In this document: piece after piece, positions 21,269 through 27,894 of the stretch
Layout of the letters: each line of letters starts with the position of its first letter
Position numbering within the stretch: position 1 is the stretch's first letter
From: CALGLS01 sp965222105
GTDB taxonomy: Bacteria; Bacteroidota; Bacteroidia; Chitinophagales; Saprospiraceae
Assembly (NCBI GenBank): GCA_965222105.1
Contig: CBDCTQ010000038.1
Coordinates: 1-64,000, forward strand
Reading direction: 5' to 3'
Length of the DNA stretch: 64,000 bases
Made by a program: the position numbers and the translations under genes
The notes under the pieces: generated by a model
Database searches by the model: none
Told to the model about the DNA's origin: nothing
What the model saw: the letters and a program-made list of their open reading frames with translations, nothing else

Positions 21269-21298
21269 TTGTCAATTTCAGTAAATTATTTATATTTG
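21269..21298 (+). promoter_or_regulatory. Strong Bacteroidota-type promoter
   Basis: TTG at 21269-21271, a 19-nt spacer and TATATTTG at 21291-21298, an exact match to TAnnTTTG. Transcription would start near 21305, giving a leader of about 40 nt to the ATG at 21346. It probably drives the two following exported-protein genes. Confidence 0.65.
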
Positions 21299-21345
21299 TA
21301 ATTCGTTAGTATTTAGAATTGTATTGTCAACTAAATGAAAACCTT

Positions 21346-22539
21346 ATGAATGCTTACCAAAAACACAACCCATCTTTTTCTGCTTACCTCATTGGGATCA
21401 TCGCCGTGTTCTTGCTTTTGTGCCAACCGGTAGATACCTGTGCCCAACCTCTAAGGGACAATCCGCCCTGGGACTATCACCTGCAGGGCTGGCGCTTCTA
21501 CGGCAAAATGGGGCTGGGCATTACATTCGGCAACCACAACAAGCGCGTAAGCCTGATCGCCGCCCTGAATCTGGACTACACCCGTGTGGGAAAACAAAAA
21601 GGTTTCAGTGGCGACCCCCACAATCTACCCATTTACGACAACAAGGTAGGATGGCGGGGCGGACTCCACTACGATTTCAGTGTTACCCGAAATTTCAAAC
21701 TGTACAACAAGCGAATGAAAGTCGTGGAAACCGAAGATCAATCCGAGGTCAGAATCCAGGACAAAAACGCGCCCTCCTGGACATTCGCCAACGAGCTGGG
21801 ATTCACCGTCGGCATGGCCTGCCACAGCCCCGAATTCAGAAAGGGACTTAAGCACATCAGCGATAAAACGTTCCCGGACACCCGCGTCGAATTGAAATAC
21901 AGCATCCGCTCGCTGTATCATACCTCCCATTTCAGGAAACTGAGCAACGTAATCGGCGAAGTACGGCTCAACTACGGCAAAGCCAACGACCGGTGGAACG
22001 GCACCCTCTCCTGGGGCAATGATATGTTTTTGTTCGGCTTGTTCGGCCCCCTGCGAAGAGACCACGGCGTGTCGAACCGACTGACCATCGGTGGTTCGTA
22101 CCGACGGCCCGACGACTCAAAAGAACTGATCGGCAAATACTCCCTCGAATACGAAAACATTATATTTACAGGCCGACGCTCCGGCATGAAAATGCACGAT
22201 CCCCGAAGCAAAATGGGCATGTACCAAGTCCTCGAACTGGATAAAGACTTCCACAATTACCACCGGTTCAACATAGGGCTGTCGGGCGATTATTTCAACC
22301 TGATGCTGACACCCGGCCTCGATGATCTGCTAGCCGGTAGAAACACCCAGCGGTTTGCCCACCAGGGGTTTTCACACCTGCCCTACAAGAAAAGAAAGAA
22401 AAAGCTATTGAATAGATTTGGCGGTACCGACAGCCCTTTGTATCCCTGGGAAGAAGACCCCGATTTTCATCAAAAACCAAAACTATTGTTAGAAGTCATG
22501 CTGGAAGGATTCATTCCCGTCAACACCGATCCCTTTTAA
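21346..22539 (+). CDS. Exported protein of unknown function, 397 residues
   Basis: The start at 21346 places a signal peptide at the N-terminus (hydrophobic AYLIGIIAVFLLLCQ, likely cleaved near TCAQP). An in-frame ATG-like start 27 nt upstream would only add residues before it. The mature part is rich in aromatic and alternating polar residues (WRFYGKMGLGITFGNHNK, GGLHYDFSVTRNFKLY, ELGFTVG), suggesting beta structure; a basic patch KKRKKKLLNRFGG lies near the C-terminus. It could belong to the family labelled polymorphic toxin type 23 in Bacteroidota, but I cannot confirm this and no catalytic motif is evident. No T9SS sorting domain is seen. The next gene begins 18 bp downstream on the same strand, so the two probably form an operon. 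Confidence 0.75.
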   Translation: MNAYQKHNPSFSAYLIGIIAVFLLLCQPVDTCAQPLRDNPPWDYHLQGWRFYGKMGLGITFGNHNKRVSLIAALNLDYTRVGKQKGFSGDPHNLPIYDNKVGWRGGLHYDFSVTRNFKLYNKRMKVVETEDQSEVRIQDKNAPSWTFANELGFTVGMACHSPEFRKGLKHISDKTFPDTRVELKYSIRSLYHTSHFRKLSNVIGEVRLNYGKANDRWNGTLSWGNDMFLFGLFGPLRRDHGVSNRLTIGGSYRRPDDSKELIGKYSLEYENIIFTGRRSGMKMHDPRSKMGMYQVLELDKDFHNYHRFNIGLSGDYFNLMLTPGLDDLLAGRNTQRFAHQGFSHLPYKKRKKKLLNRFGGTDSPLYPWEEDPDFHQKPKLLLEVMLEGFIPVNTDPF

Positions 22540-22557
22540 CCTCAAAATCAAAAAAAC

Positions 22558-23892
22558 ATGAAACGTCCTTTCTTATTTTTTGCCGCGATACTAACGGTTT
22601 GTTCTACTGCTTTCGGACAACGCATTTTTGATGCCAAAGAACAACTCGACAGCGTTTGGGAAAAAACGATCGAAATCATTCGCTTCAGCGGAACAGAAGA
22701 AGATATCGTCGAAACATTTGGCCATTTTAAAAACTGCAAACGGGCCAACCACATCATCATTCAATCCGAAGACATTGAAAAAATTCCGATAGGCATTTTC
22801 AAGTTTCCCCGCCTGGCGAGGTTGGAATTCATCGGATGCGACAACCTCGACTTTTCTACCGTGTTGCAACAGATCCGTCACAACAGGTCCGACATCGTAT
22901 CCGTCCTTTTCAGAAATATGGACTTTTCCAATTCCGTTTTTGACCGCGATCAGGCACTTGAATATCTGGAAGAATTGAGCTTTTACGGCTGCACCGGCAT
23001 CAACAACCGGCTGGAAGAGTTGATGAATTTTTTAAAAACCGATGATCCCGTTTTTAAACATTTCAAATACCTTCGTTTGGATAGTTGTGGGATTCAATCA
23101 AGTCAGCTTCCCTCCAATTTTAAAAACCTGGAAAAACTGGTCAGCCTGTCGCTAAGAGAAAATCAACTGATCAGCGTCGACGTTCCCCTTCCGGAAAATT
23201 TGTGGCAACTAGACATTTCTTTTAACGCGATGGAGATATTCCCCTTTAAATCGATCGACACACTCGATCACCTCCGATTTCTATCCGTCGACTGCAATAA
23301 CCTGGGCCGCGACGAGATCATGCAGGTCTGTAATCTCAAAAAGGTGTCAAAAAACAAAAACGACGACGGAACCCCCAAAGCCCGGTGCAAGGGAAAACAC
23401 AAACTAAAATCGTACACCTATTCGTGCAATGATTTCGACGACCAGGAAGGCATCCAAACCATCGCCAAGCAATTGGATTGTTATGTGACCTGGCGCACCG
23501 GCATGGGGCTCCCCATCAACGATTTCCGCCCCGAGCCCATCGACTGTGAAGCCTGTATGCACTTCAAACACAAAAAGAACCTAATCGGTACCTGGAAGGT
23601 GATCGCCGCCGAAGTCCAGGACCGCTCTACGGTCGTTGAAACCTGGAAATTTGGTGAAAACCAGGTCTATGTCAATACGACCAGAGATGTTCCCTATGCC
23701 AACCTCCCTTTTGATTACCACCTGGAGGAGATGAGCAATTCCGACAAACTGCTGACCCTCGAAATGGTAGGCAGCAGCCAGGCCGAGATCGTCCTGCGGT
23801 TTGCCGACAATACCTTAAAGCTCTGGATTCCGGAAGATGAACAGGTACTGGGGTTGACCTTAGAGCGGGATGCCGGGTCGGCGAACCGATAA
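22558..23892 (+). CDS. Exported leucine-rich-repeat-like protein with C-terminal lipocalin-like segment
   Basis: The signal peptide is clear (MKRPFLFFAAILTVCSTAFGQ). Residues about 60-290 hold irregular leucine-rich-repeat text, including HFKYLRLDSCGI, LVSLSLRENQLISVDVP and LWQLDISFNAMEIFP, typical of a short solenoid for protein binding. From about 345 the sequence HKKNLIGTWKVIAAE, then VVETWKFGENQVYV and ADNTLKLWI, resembles the lipocalin-like beta-barrel often found in small Bacteroidota lipoproteins. It has no T9SS domain, so the protein is probably periplasmic or outer-membrane associated. It follows the previous gene by 18 bp and is likely co-transcribed with it. It ends 3 bp from a convergent lipoprotein gene; the palindrome CGATAATCATTATCG (23887-23901) spans both stops. 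Confidence 0.75.
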   Translation: MKRPFLFFAAILTVCSTAFGQRIFDAKEQLDSVWEKTIEIIRFSGTEEDIVETFGHFKNCKRANHIIIQSEDIEKIPIGIFKFPRLARLEFIGCDNLDFSTVLQQIRHNRSDIVSVLFRNMDFSNSVFDRDQALEYLEELSFYGCTGINNRLEELMNFLKTDDPVFKHFKYLRLDSCGIQSSQLPSNFKNLEKLVSLSLRENQLISVDVPLPENLWQLDISFNAMEIFPFKSIDTLDHLRFLSVDCNNLGRDEIMQVCNLKKVSKNKNDDGTPKARCKGKHKLKSYTYSCNDFDDQEGIQTIAKQLDCYVTWRTGMGLPINDFRPEPIDCEACMHFKHKKNLIGTWKVIAAEVQDRSTVVETWKFGENQVYVNTTRDVPYANLPFDYHLEEMSNSDKLLTLEMVGSSQAEIVLRFADNTLKLWIPEDEQVLGLTLERDAGSANR

Positions 23893-23895
23893 TCA

Positions 23896-24735
23896 TTATC
23901 GCATACTTTTCAATGCTTCCTCCTGTTTTTGAGCAGGGGTTTTGATCCAGGGCGACAGGGTAATGCCGGTGCTGATACGCGCATACCCCAGGAAAATGTT
24001 TTCGAAGTTGGTAACCTCGTTGAAATCGGAGTTGTCACTACCCAGGGGAAAGAGATTACCTATTTGGGTAAAAAACTTAATGCCCTTGTAACCCACCCTG
24101 ACGGTGAAGGCAGGTTCGATCGTTGCGAAGGCCAGGCCACCATTATAATTGATTACATTTTGTGCCCCATTTACCTCATGCAAAAACTGTTGGAAGCTAA
24201 CCCAGGAACACCGTAAAGAGAAAGAACCACCGACAACATTTCCGGCCAAACCGACTGCCGGCTGGATGAAATACCTTTGATACCGCCCTTTGTAAAAATT
24301 TGTTTCAGGGGGAGGTGGTGAACCAAAAAGGACAAAGGGATCGTAAATGACCACGTCCCTCGCCCAGCCTTTTCCAGCGCCCAGGAAGAGTTCGGCCCGA
24401 AACAATTTTCCATGGTCGAGTTCTTTGCCGTAATCTTCAAAAACACCGATACCACCTTCTAACAGATGATGATAATGCTGGCCGTTATTTCCCTCTTCGG
24501 CCTTCGACAGACCCGAATAGTTGACCATGATGCCCACATTGTCGGAGAGCGCATAAGCACCTTGTCCTTCAAAGCTTGCGGGTCCTCCTGTCTGGTTGAT
24601 GCCGAGGTTGACCCTGAAATCGTTTTTTTCGGCCATCAGGGGGGCGTTGATCTTATTGGGTATATACAGAAGTGGCGTACACCCCATGAGAAGGAGACTC
24701 AGAGTGAAGATGGAGATGCATTGGATTTTGTTCAT
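23896..24735 (-). CDS. Outer-membrane-type lipoprotein of unknown function
   Basis: The chosen start (24735) gives MNKIQCISIFTLSLLLMGC, a lipoprotein signal with the lipobox Cys at residue 19. The frame extends upstream to 24876, but that part runs through a dispersed intergenic repeat (24750-24882) and is not credible coding sequence. The mature protein, about 260 residues, has alternating hydrophobic/aromatic strands (VGIMVNYSGL, FIQPAVGLAGNVVGGSFSLRCSWVSF, AFTVRVGYKGIKFFTQIG) suggesting a small beta-barrel or barrel-like fold. No specific family is recognised. The repeat element ends only 15 bp before the ATG, so it may carry or disrupt the promoter or leader. Confidence 0.75.
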   Translation of the reverse strand: MNKIQCISIFTLSLLLMGCTPLLYIPNKINAPLMAEKNDFRVNLGINQTGGPASFEGQGAYALSDNVGIMVNYSGLSKAEEGNNGQHYHHLLEGGIGVFEDYGKELDHGKLFRAELFLGAGKGWARDVVIYDPFVLFGSPPPPETNFYKGRYQRYFIQPAVGLAGNVVGGSFSLRCSWVSFQQFLHEVNGAQNVINYNGGLAFATIEPAFTVRVGYKGIKFFTQIGNLFPLGSDNSDFNEVTNFENIFLGYARISTGITLSPWIKTPAQKQEEALKSMR

Positions 24736-24749
24736 AGTTCTTTTGATTT

Positions 24750-24882
24750 GAGTGTGTGACATATTAGCGGAGCCTCTCACCACAAAGGCTCCAAGACACA
24801 GAGCCACACAAAGATTTTCTCCGTGAATCTTTGTGTCTTCGTGTCTTTGTGGTAAAGGTCGCAGCGATTTTGTCACGCACTC
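24750..24882 (+). repeat. Dispersed intergenic repeat, copy 1 (terminal inverted repeats, about 133 bp)
   Basis: Left end GAGTGTGTGACA, right end TGTCACGCACTC: terminal inverted repeats with one mismatch. The interior carries CCACAAAGGCTCC near the left and TTCGTGTCTTTGTGGTAAAG near the right. Other copies are at 27243-27487, 37762-37919 and 43683-43836. No coding capacity is seen; it looks MITE-like or REP-like. Confidence 0.7.
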
Positions 24883-25065
24883 TTTTGAATTTATACCGGG
24901 TGAAGATTTTTTTGCAAAAAATGCCCTTCCAAAATAAGGGTGGTTTAGGTCATTCTGCCGGCGTTGTGGCCTTTATCGGGTGAACGGCATCGATATTCTG
25001 GTGAATGCCACGGGAGGTTTATTCGATTTCGGGAGTTGGTCGCCAAAAAGCTGCTGAAAAGACAA
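24883..25065 (+). other. Intergenic remainder with a possible short-chain dehydrogenase remnant
   Basis: No gene is supported. In one forward frame about 24970-25045 reads LYRVNGIDILVNATGGLFDFG, resembling the GIDILVNNAGG motif of short-chain dehydrogenases. There is no start, Rossmann motif or catalytic YxxxK, so at best this is a decayed fragment. Confidence 0.25.
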
Positions 25066-25935
25066 TCAAAAATCCCCAAAATAAACCTGAAAGCAAGGCA
25101 GCTTCAGCTCGTCGCGCCACAAATTAACCACCTGACTGCGATCATCTAACACAAATTCTACAAAATACTTTCCCTGGATGTTGTTCTCAAAAAATTCGCG
25201 TTTGACCTCCGAATCTTTGCGCTGATCGCCTTCGGGGCGCATCAACAGCAGGTCGTAGTCGATCCGGTGTTGGTGCAGCCAGTTGAGGGTTTCCGGTTTA
25301 TAAGTGTCGAGCCGCCCCGACAGCAAGATGATGGCATGCCCTTTCTCCTTGTAAGTGGCCAGTACGTTGGCTACGGGCTTGTTGAGCAGGTCGTCCTCGC
25401 ATTTTACGGCAACGTAGGGGTCGCGCCCATTGAGCAGACAAAGGGTACCATCGAGGTCGCAGATGATGGCGCGGGGCAGCGATTCATCCTGGGGGGCATA
25501 GCGCTCTCCATCGTCAAAAAAGCGGCGGTGCATTTCGCGGATCACCCGTTCGCCTACCCTCTTATCGCGGTGGCGGTCGCGTTCGATACATTCGGCCAAG
25601 GTGGTGTTCATTGCTACGATCTCGACTTGAACCGACTTTTCATTTGCTTTGTTGAATTCGTGTACCAATTGTTTGATCCGGGTGATGTTCCTTTCCGAAA
25701 GGTTGGTATCGTCGACGATCACGTGCTTTCCCGCAGTGAGGGCTTCCACAATCAATACGTCGCGAATTTTCTTTACAAATTTTTCATTGCCACGGCTGCG
25801 ATAGCTGTTGTCGAACATTTTCCGTAGGTCGTCTCGATTGATTCGCTTGTAGGCATTAGGATGTTGTTCGACCAACTGCCTGGCGTAGGTCGATTTACCA
25901 CTTGCGGGAAGGCCTCTCAGAATAATCACTTTCAT
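25066..25935 (-). CDS. Polynucleotide 5'-kinase / 3'-phosphatase (T4 PseT-like)
   Basis: Residues 1-150 are a P-loop kinase: Walker A GLPASGKST at 8-16, then NRDDLR, VDDTNL, and the arginine-rich lid RDRHRDKRVGERVI. Residues from about 155 are a HAD phosphatase domain: CDLDGTLCLLNGRDP (nucleophile and acid Asp), ILLSGRLD, and the C-terminal ...FVLDDRSQVVNLWR. The order kinase then phosphatase and the length of 289 match T4 polynucleotide kinase/phosphatase. It would remove 3'-phosphate or 2',3'-cyclic phosphate ends and phosphorylate 5'-OH ends of cleaved RNA, preparing them for a ligase. It overlaps the RNA ligase gene by 4 bp (ATGA), so the two are translationally coupled. Healing and sealing enzymes side by side strongly suggest RNA repair. 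Confidence 0.92.
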   Translation of the reverse strand: MKVIILRGLPASGKSTYARQLVEQHPNAYKRINRDDLRKMFDNSYRSRGNEKFVKKIRDVLIVEALTAGKHVIVDDTNLSERNITRIKQLVHEFNKANEKSVQVEIVAMNTTLAECIERDRHRDKRVGERVIREMHRRFFDDGERYAPQDESLPRAIICDLDGTLCLLNGRDPYVAVKCEDDLLNKPVANVLATYKEKGHAIILLSGRLDTYKPETLNWLHQHRIDYDLLLMRPEGDQRKDSEVKREFFENNIQGKYFVEFVLDDRSQVVNLWRDELKLPCFQVYFGDF

Positions 25936-26960
25936 GGCTGTGCCGGGTTTGAATTATTAGAATAAGGTTTTGCGAAAGCAGGCCGCAGCTTTTTCCAGAT
26001 GATCTGGTCGTAGGGTTTACCATCCAGCATGGCAAAGAGGATGGCGGGATGCTCACAGGTCTGAAAATACAAGGCCGTTTCTTTTCGCGTCGAAAGCACT
26101 TTAAATTCGTTTTTGCATTGGGCTTCGATCTTGTCGTAGCTTTCGCAAAACTGTTGTTGGGTTTTTCTGACCCACTGGTAAAACTCGTCGGGCACCTGGT
26201 CGATGATCTCTTCAAATGACTGGCCCGTGCGCAGATAGTCCCAAATAGACACCGTTGACACCTGTGTGATGATCCGGTGCAGCCGAAGGTACTCTTCAAA
26301 TTTGACTTTGAGCCGCAGGCCACCCTCAAACTTTATAACAAAGCCCTCCCGGTTGTCTTCTTCCAATGCTTTGAGGGTGTGGATGTCGGTGATGCCGTCG
26401 AACTTTTTCACCAGGGGGAAGCCGATGTCCGGAAGCGGCTCATCGCGACCGGTGGCAGTGTCGATGACAGCAAGCAACACCAGTTCTTCGCGGCCTCCAT
26501 AGTCAACCACGATCCGGTTGTCGGGATAGATGATCTCAAACAGATAGGTTTTGCCCTTTTCGCATTTGGCGACAGCCCGGGTATACTTTGTTTGCAAAAG
26601 CTGATTGGCCACCTGCGCCTGATCGCTCGTGAAAGAGCCCCTGGTGGCAATGAAGGGTTGCTCCCCCTGCCAATAGAGAATACCCAGAGAGCCGTCCATC
26701 TTTTCGTATACTTCAAACGGTTCGTTGGGGATGACCTGGTTTTCCAGTTCACCGAGGTTGAAAAATTTGGGAAAGGGCCTGGCGACGATGTTGTGGTCTT
26801 CGTCCAGGATCAGTCCGCGACACTGAAGGGTGACTTCGTTCCACATCCGCTCGTATTGGGTGGCGGGGGTGTAATTGTAGATCCACAATGGCGCAGTCGG
26901 ATGCTTTTGGGCGTGGACCCATCCGGCTTTTATGGCGGATTGTAGGGCTTGGGGGGACAT
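25932..26960 (-). CDS. RNA ligase, T4 Rnl1-like
   Basis: ATP-dependent nucleotidyltransferase. Motif I is EKMDGSLG (Lys adenylated in the reaction), motif III-like LFEIIYPDNRIV, motif IV EGFVIKFEGG, motif V LRLKVKFEEY. The C-terminal helical part resembles the T4 Rnl1 C-terminal domain. The start at 26960 (MSPQALQSAIKAG) gives 342 residues; the upstream extension to 27005 (LFLYIFKIIFF) runs into the 3' end of the adjacent Y RNA and is rejected. It joins 5'-phosphate and 3'-OH RNA ends, the products of the overlapping kinase/phosphatase. Only about 35 nt separate it from the Y RNA cluster, and rsr lies beyond that, so it is likely part of one RNA-repair transcription unit. Confidence 0.9.
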   Translation of the reverse strand: MSPQALQSAIKAGWVHAQKHPTAPLWIYNYTPATQYERMWNEVTLQCRGLILDEDHNIVARPFPKFFNLGELENQVIPNEPFEVYEKMDGSLGILYWQGEQPFIATRGSFTSDQAQVANQLLQTKYTRAVAKCEKGKTYLFEIIYPDNRIVVDYGGREELVLLAVIDTATGRDEPLPDIGFPLVKKFDGITDIHTLKALEEDNREGFVIKFEGGLRLKVKFEEYLRLHRIITQVSTVSIWDYLRTGQSFEEIIDQVPDEFYQWVRKTQQQFCESYDKIEAQCKNEFKVLSTRKETALYFQTCEHPAILFAMLDGKPYDQIIWKKLRPAFAKPYSNNSNPAQP

Positions 26961-26994
26961 TTTTGTGGGGAAGAAAATAATTTTAAAAATATAC

Positions 26995-27124
26995 AAAAAA
27001 AGCAAGGCAACAGTGAAAAAGCGAAGTAAGGGTGCGAGACCCCTCGAATCATTGTGCGGGTCATCGCAATGAGGAATTCAAATATACATTAAATCGAAGT
27101 AACGCTTTCCTACGGCACTTGCAG
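26995..27124 (-). ncRNA. Y-RNA-like RNA 4 (proximal to the RNA ligase gene)
   Basis: Read on the minus strand, GCAAG at the 5' end (27118-27122) pairs with CTTGC (27002-27006), followed by a T7 tract (26995-27001) suited to termination. Inside are the shared TGCCGT and TACTTCG on the 5' side and TGTTGC on the 3' side, plus a second helix AAAGCG/CGCTTT. The central part has hairpins (TCATTG/CAATGA and CGAG/CTCG) and no clear tRNA-like module. A second TTACTTCG occurs near the 3' side. Function is inferred from resemblance to its neighbours and from linkage to rsr. Confidence 0.75.
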
Positions 27125-27131
27125 TTTTTTT

Positions 27132-27222
27132 ATCGGGCAACAAACGGAAGAAGGTTAAACGGGTATTAACCCAATCATTTGGTTTATGTCGAAGTATCTT
27201 CTTTCCAACGACACCGATTTTT
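27132..27222 (-). ncRNA. Y-RNA-like RNA 3 (compact, no tRNA-like module)
   Basis: The minus strand begins ATCGG (27214-27218) and closes with CCGAT (27132-27136). Conserved TGTCGT and ATACTTCG follow on the 5' side and TGTTGC on the 3' side. The second helix pairs GGAAAGAAG with CTTCTTCC around one bulged A. The centre has two small hairpins (CCAA/TTGG and GGGT/ACCC). At about 90 nt it is the shortest of the four. Only 9 nt separate it from RNA 4, so processing of a joint precursor is likely. Confidence 0.75.
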
Positions 27223-27242
27223 CATTTGATTTTTTGTTAATT

Positions 27243-27487
27243 GAGTGCGTGACGTATTCGCGGAATTTCTCGCCACAAAAACTCTAAGACACGGAGCCAC
27301 ACGGAGATTTTCTCTGTGAACTTTGTGTCCCCGTCTGGCCGCCGGATCTATCTGGCTAGTCTGTCCGGCGGCCAGACGGGCTAGACAGGCAGGTTCGTGC
27401 CTTTGTGGTAAGAGCTACAGCGATTCTCCCGATCTCTATCGGGACGGGACAGGCCTGTCTACCGCCAGGTAGATTTGTCACGCACTC
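27243..27487 (+). repeat. Dispersed intergenic repeat, copy 2 (inserted within the Y RNA cluster)
   Basis: Ends are GAGTGCGTGACG and TGTCACGCACTC. The interior keeps the CCACAAAAACTC and CCTTTGTGGTAAGAG segments of copy 1 but is enlarged by an insert with a 16-bp perfect inverted repeat (CCGTCTGGCCGCCGGA against its complement, about 27330-27379). It sits between Y RNA 2 and Y RNA 3. Confidence 0.7.
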
Positions 27488-27515
27488 TTGTTAATTTCTA
27501 CGCTTCTGCAAAAAT

Positions 27516-27674
27516 AAAAAAAAACGAGGCAACAAACGAAAAGAGCGGAACCTGCTCTATCCTCTGAGCTACTCCTCCATTTATTTTGGTGAACATCGTG
27601 GAGGAGACCGGACTCGAACCGGCGACCTGGGCATGAGAAATGCGAAGTATCTCTATTCTACGACACTCGTTTTT
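27516..27674 (-). ncRNA. Y-RNA-like RNA 2 with canonical permuted tRNA-like module (YrlA type)
   Basis: On the minus strand ACGAG (27666-27670) pairs with CTCGT (27524-27528), extended by A/T pairs into a T9 tract (27516-27524). Core strands TGTCGTA, ATACTTCG and TGTTGC are present, with a second helix GAATAGAG/CTCTTTTC. The centre is tRNA-like in permuted order: T arm with loop TTCGAGT (27607-27623), acceptor 3' strand CTCCTCC (27600-27606), a 21-nt loop, acceptor 5' strand GGAGGAG (27572-27578), linker TA as at U8-A9, and D arm GCTC-AGAGGATA-GAGC (27554-27569) with the GG of a D loop. The anticodon arm is replaced by the Ro-binding-type stem. This matches the published YrlA design, so a Ro/Rsr-bound Y RNA is the best call; no mature tRNA could come from it in this order. 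Confidence 0.88.
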
Positions 27675-27683
27675 TCTGTAATT

Positions 27684-27818
27684 TTAAAACCGGGCAACAG
27701 CCAAAAAAAGACTATTGAACCGCGTGTTACCATTACACCAACTGCTTTCGCAGTGCAGGGGTCGAACCTGCTTTTCGGGTTCCCATAACGAAGTAACTCT
27801 TTTTTACGACACCGGTTT
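27684..27818 (-). ncRNA. Y-RNA-like RNA 1 with minimal permuted tRNA-like module
   Basis: Minus strand AAACCGG (27812-27818) pairs with CCGGTTT (27687-27693). Shared strands TGTCGTA, TTACTTCG and TGTTGC are present; the second helix pairs AAAAAAGA with TCTTTTTT. In the centre the T arm GCAGG-TTCGACC-CCTGC (27755-27771) runs into an acceptor-like stem ACTGC/GCAGT closed by a GAAA tetraloop (27741-27754), a two-nucleotide linker, and a D arm GTGT-AATGGTA-ACAC (27724-27738). It is the first RNA after rsr and has no separate promoter that I can see, so it is probably cleaved from the rsr transcript. Confidence 0.87.
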
Positions 27819-27854
27819 GTTCTTAATTATTCGTAATTTTTTCCTTATGAATAA

Positions 27855-27885
27855 GTTACCGCCTTCCCGGAAGGAAGACGGTAAC
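27855..27885 (-). terminator. Strong hairpin just after rsr
   Basis: A 13-bp stem with one G-T pair and a 5-nt loop on the minus strand (GTTACCGTCTTCC against GGAAGGCGGTAAC), 10 nt after the rsr stop. No T-run follows (TTATTCATAAGG), so it may be a processing or 3'-end stability structure between rsr and the Y RNAs and not a full terminator. Confidence 0.5.
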
Positions 27886-27894
27886 AGAGATATA

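Noticed and set aside
21346..22539. Firm call of polymorphic toxin (type 23) for the exported protein
   Set aside because: A vague resemblance only. No catalytic motif or immunity gene can be recognised, so it is kept as unknown.
24736..24876. Extended N-terminus of the lipoprotein ORF (to 24876)
   Set aside because: That part translates the dispersed repeat element; the ATG at 24735 gives a proper lipoprotein signal.
26961..27005. Extended N-terminus of the RNA ligase ORF (to 27005)
   Set aside because: The extension runs into the T-tract and 3' helix of Y-RNA-like RNA 4; the ATG at 26960 begins the conserved protein.
27541..27640. A conventional tRNA gene (D-arm GTAGCTCAGAGGATAGAGC and T-arm GGTTCGAGTCC on the minus strand)
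   Set aside because: The T arm precedes the D arm and the acceptor strands are joined by a loop, so the order is permuted and no anticodon arm is present. The stem attached instead matches the three neighbouring Y-RNA-like copies.
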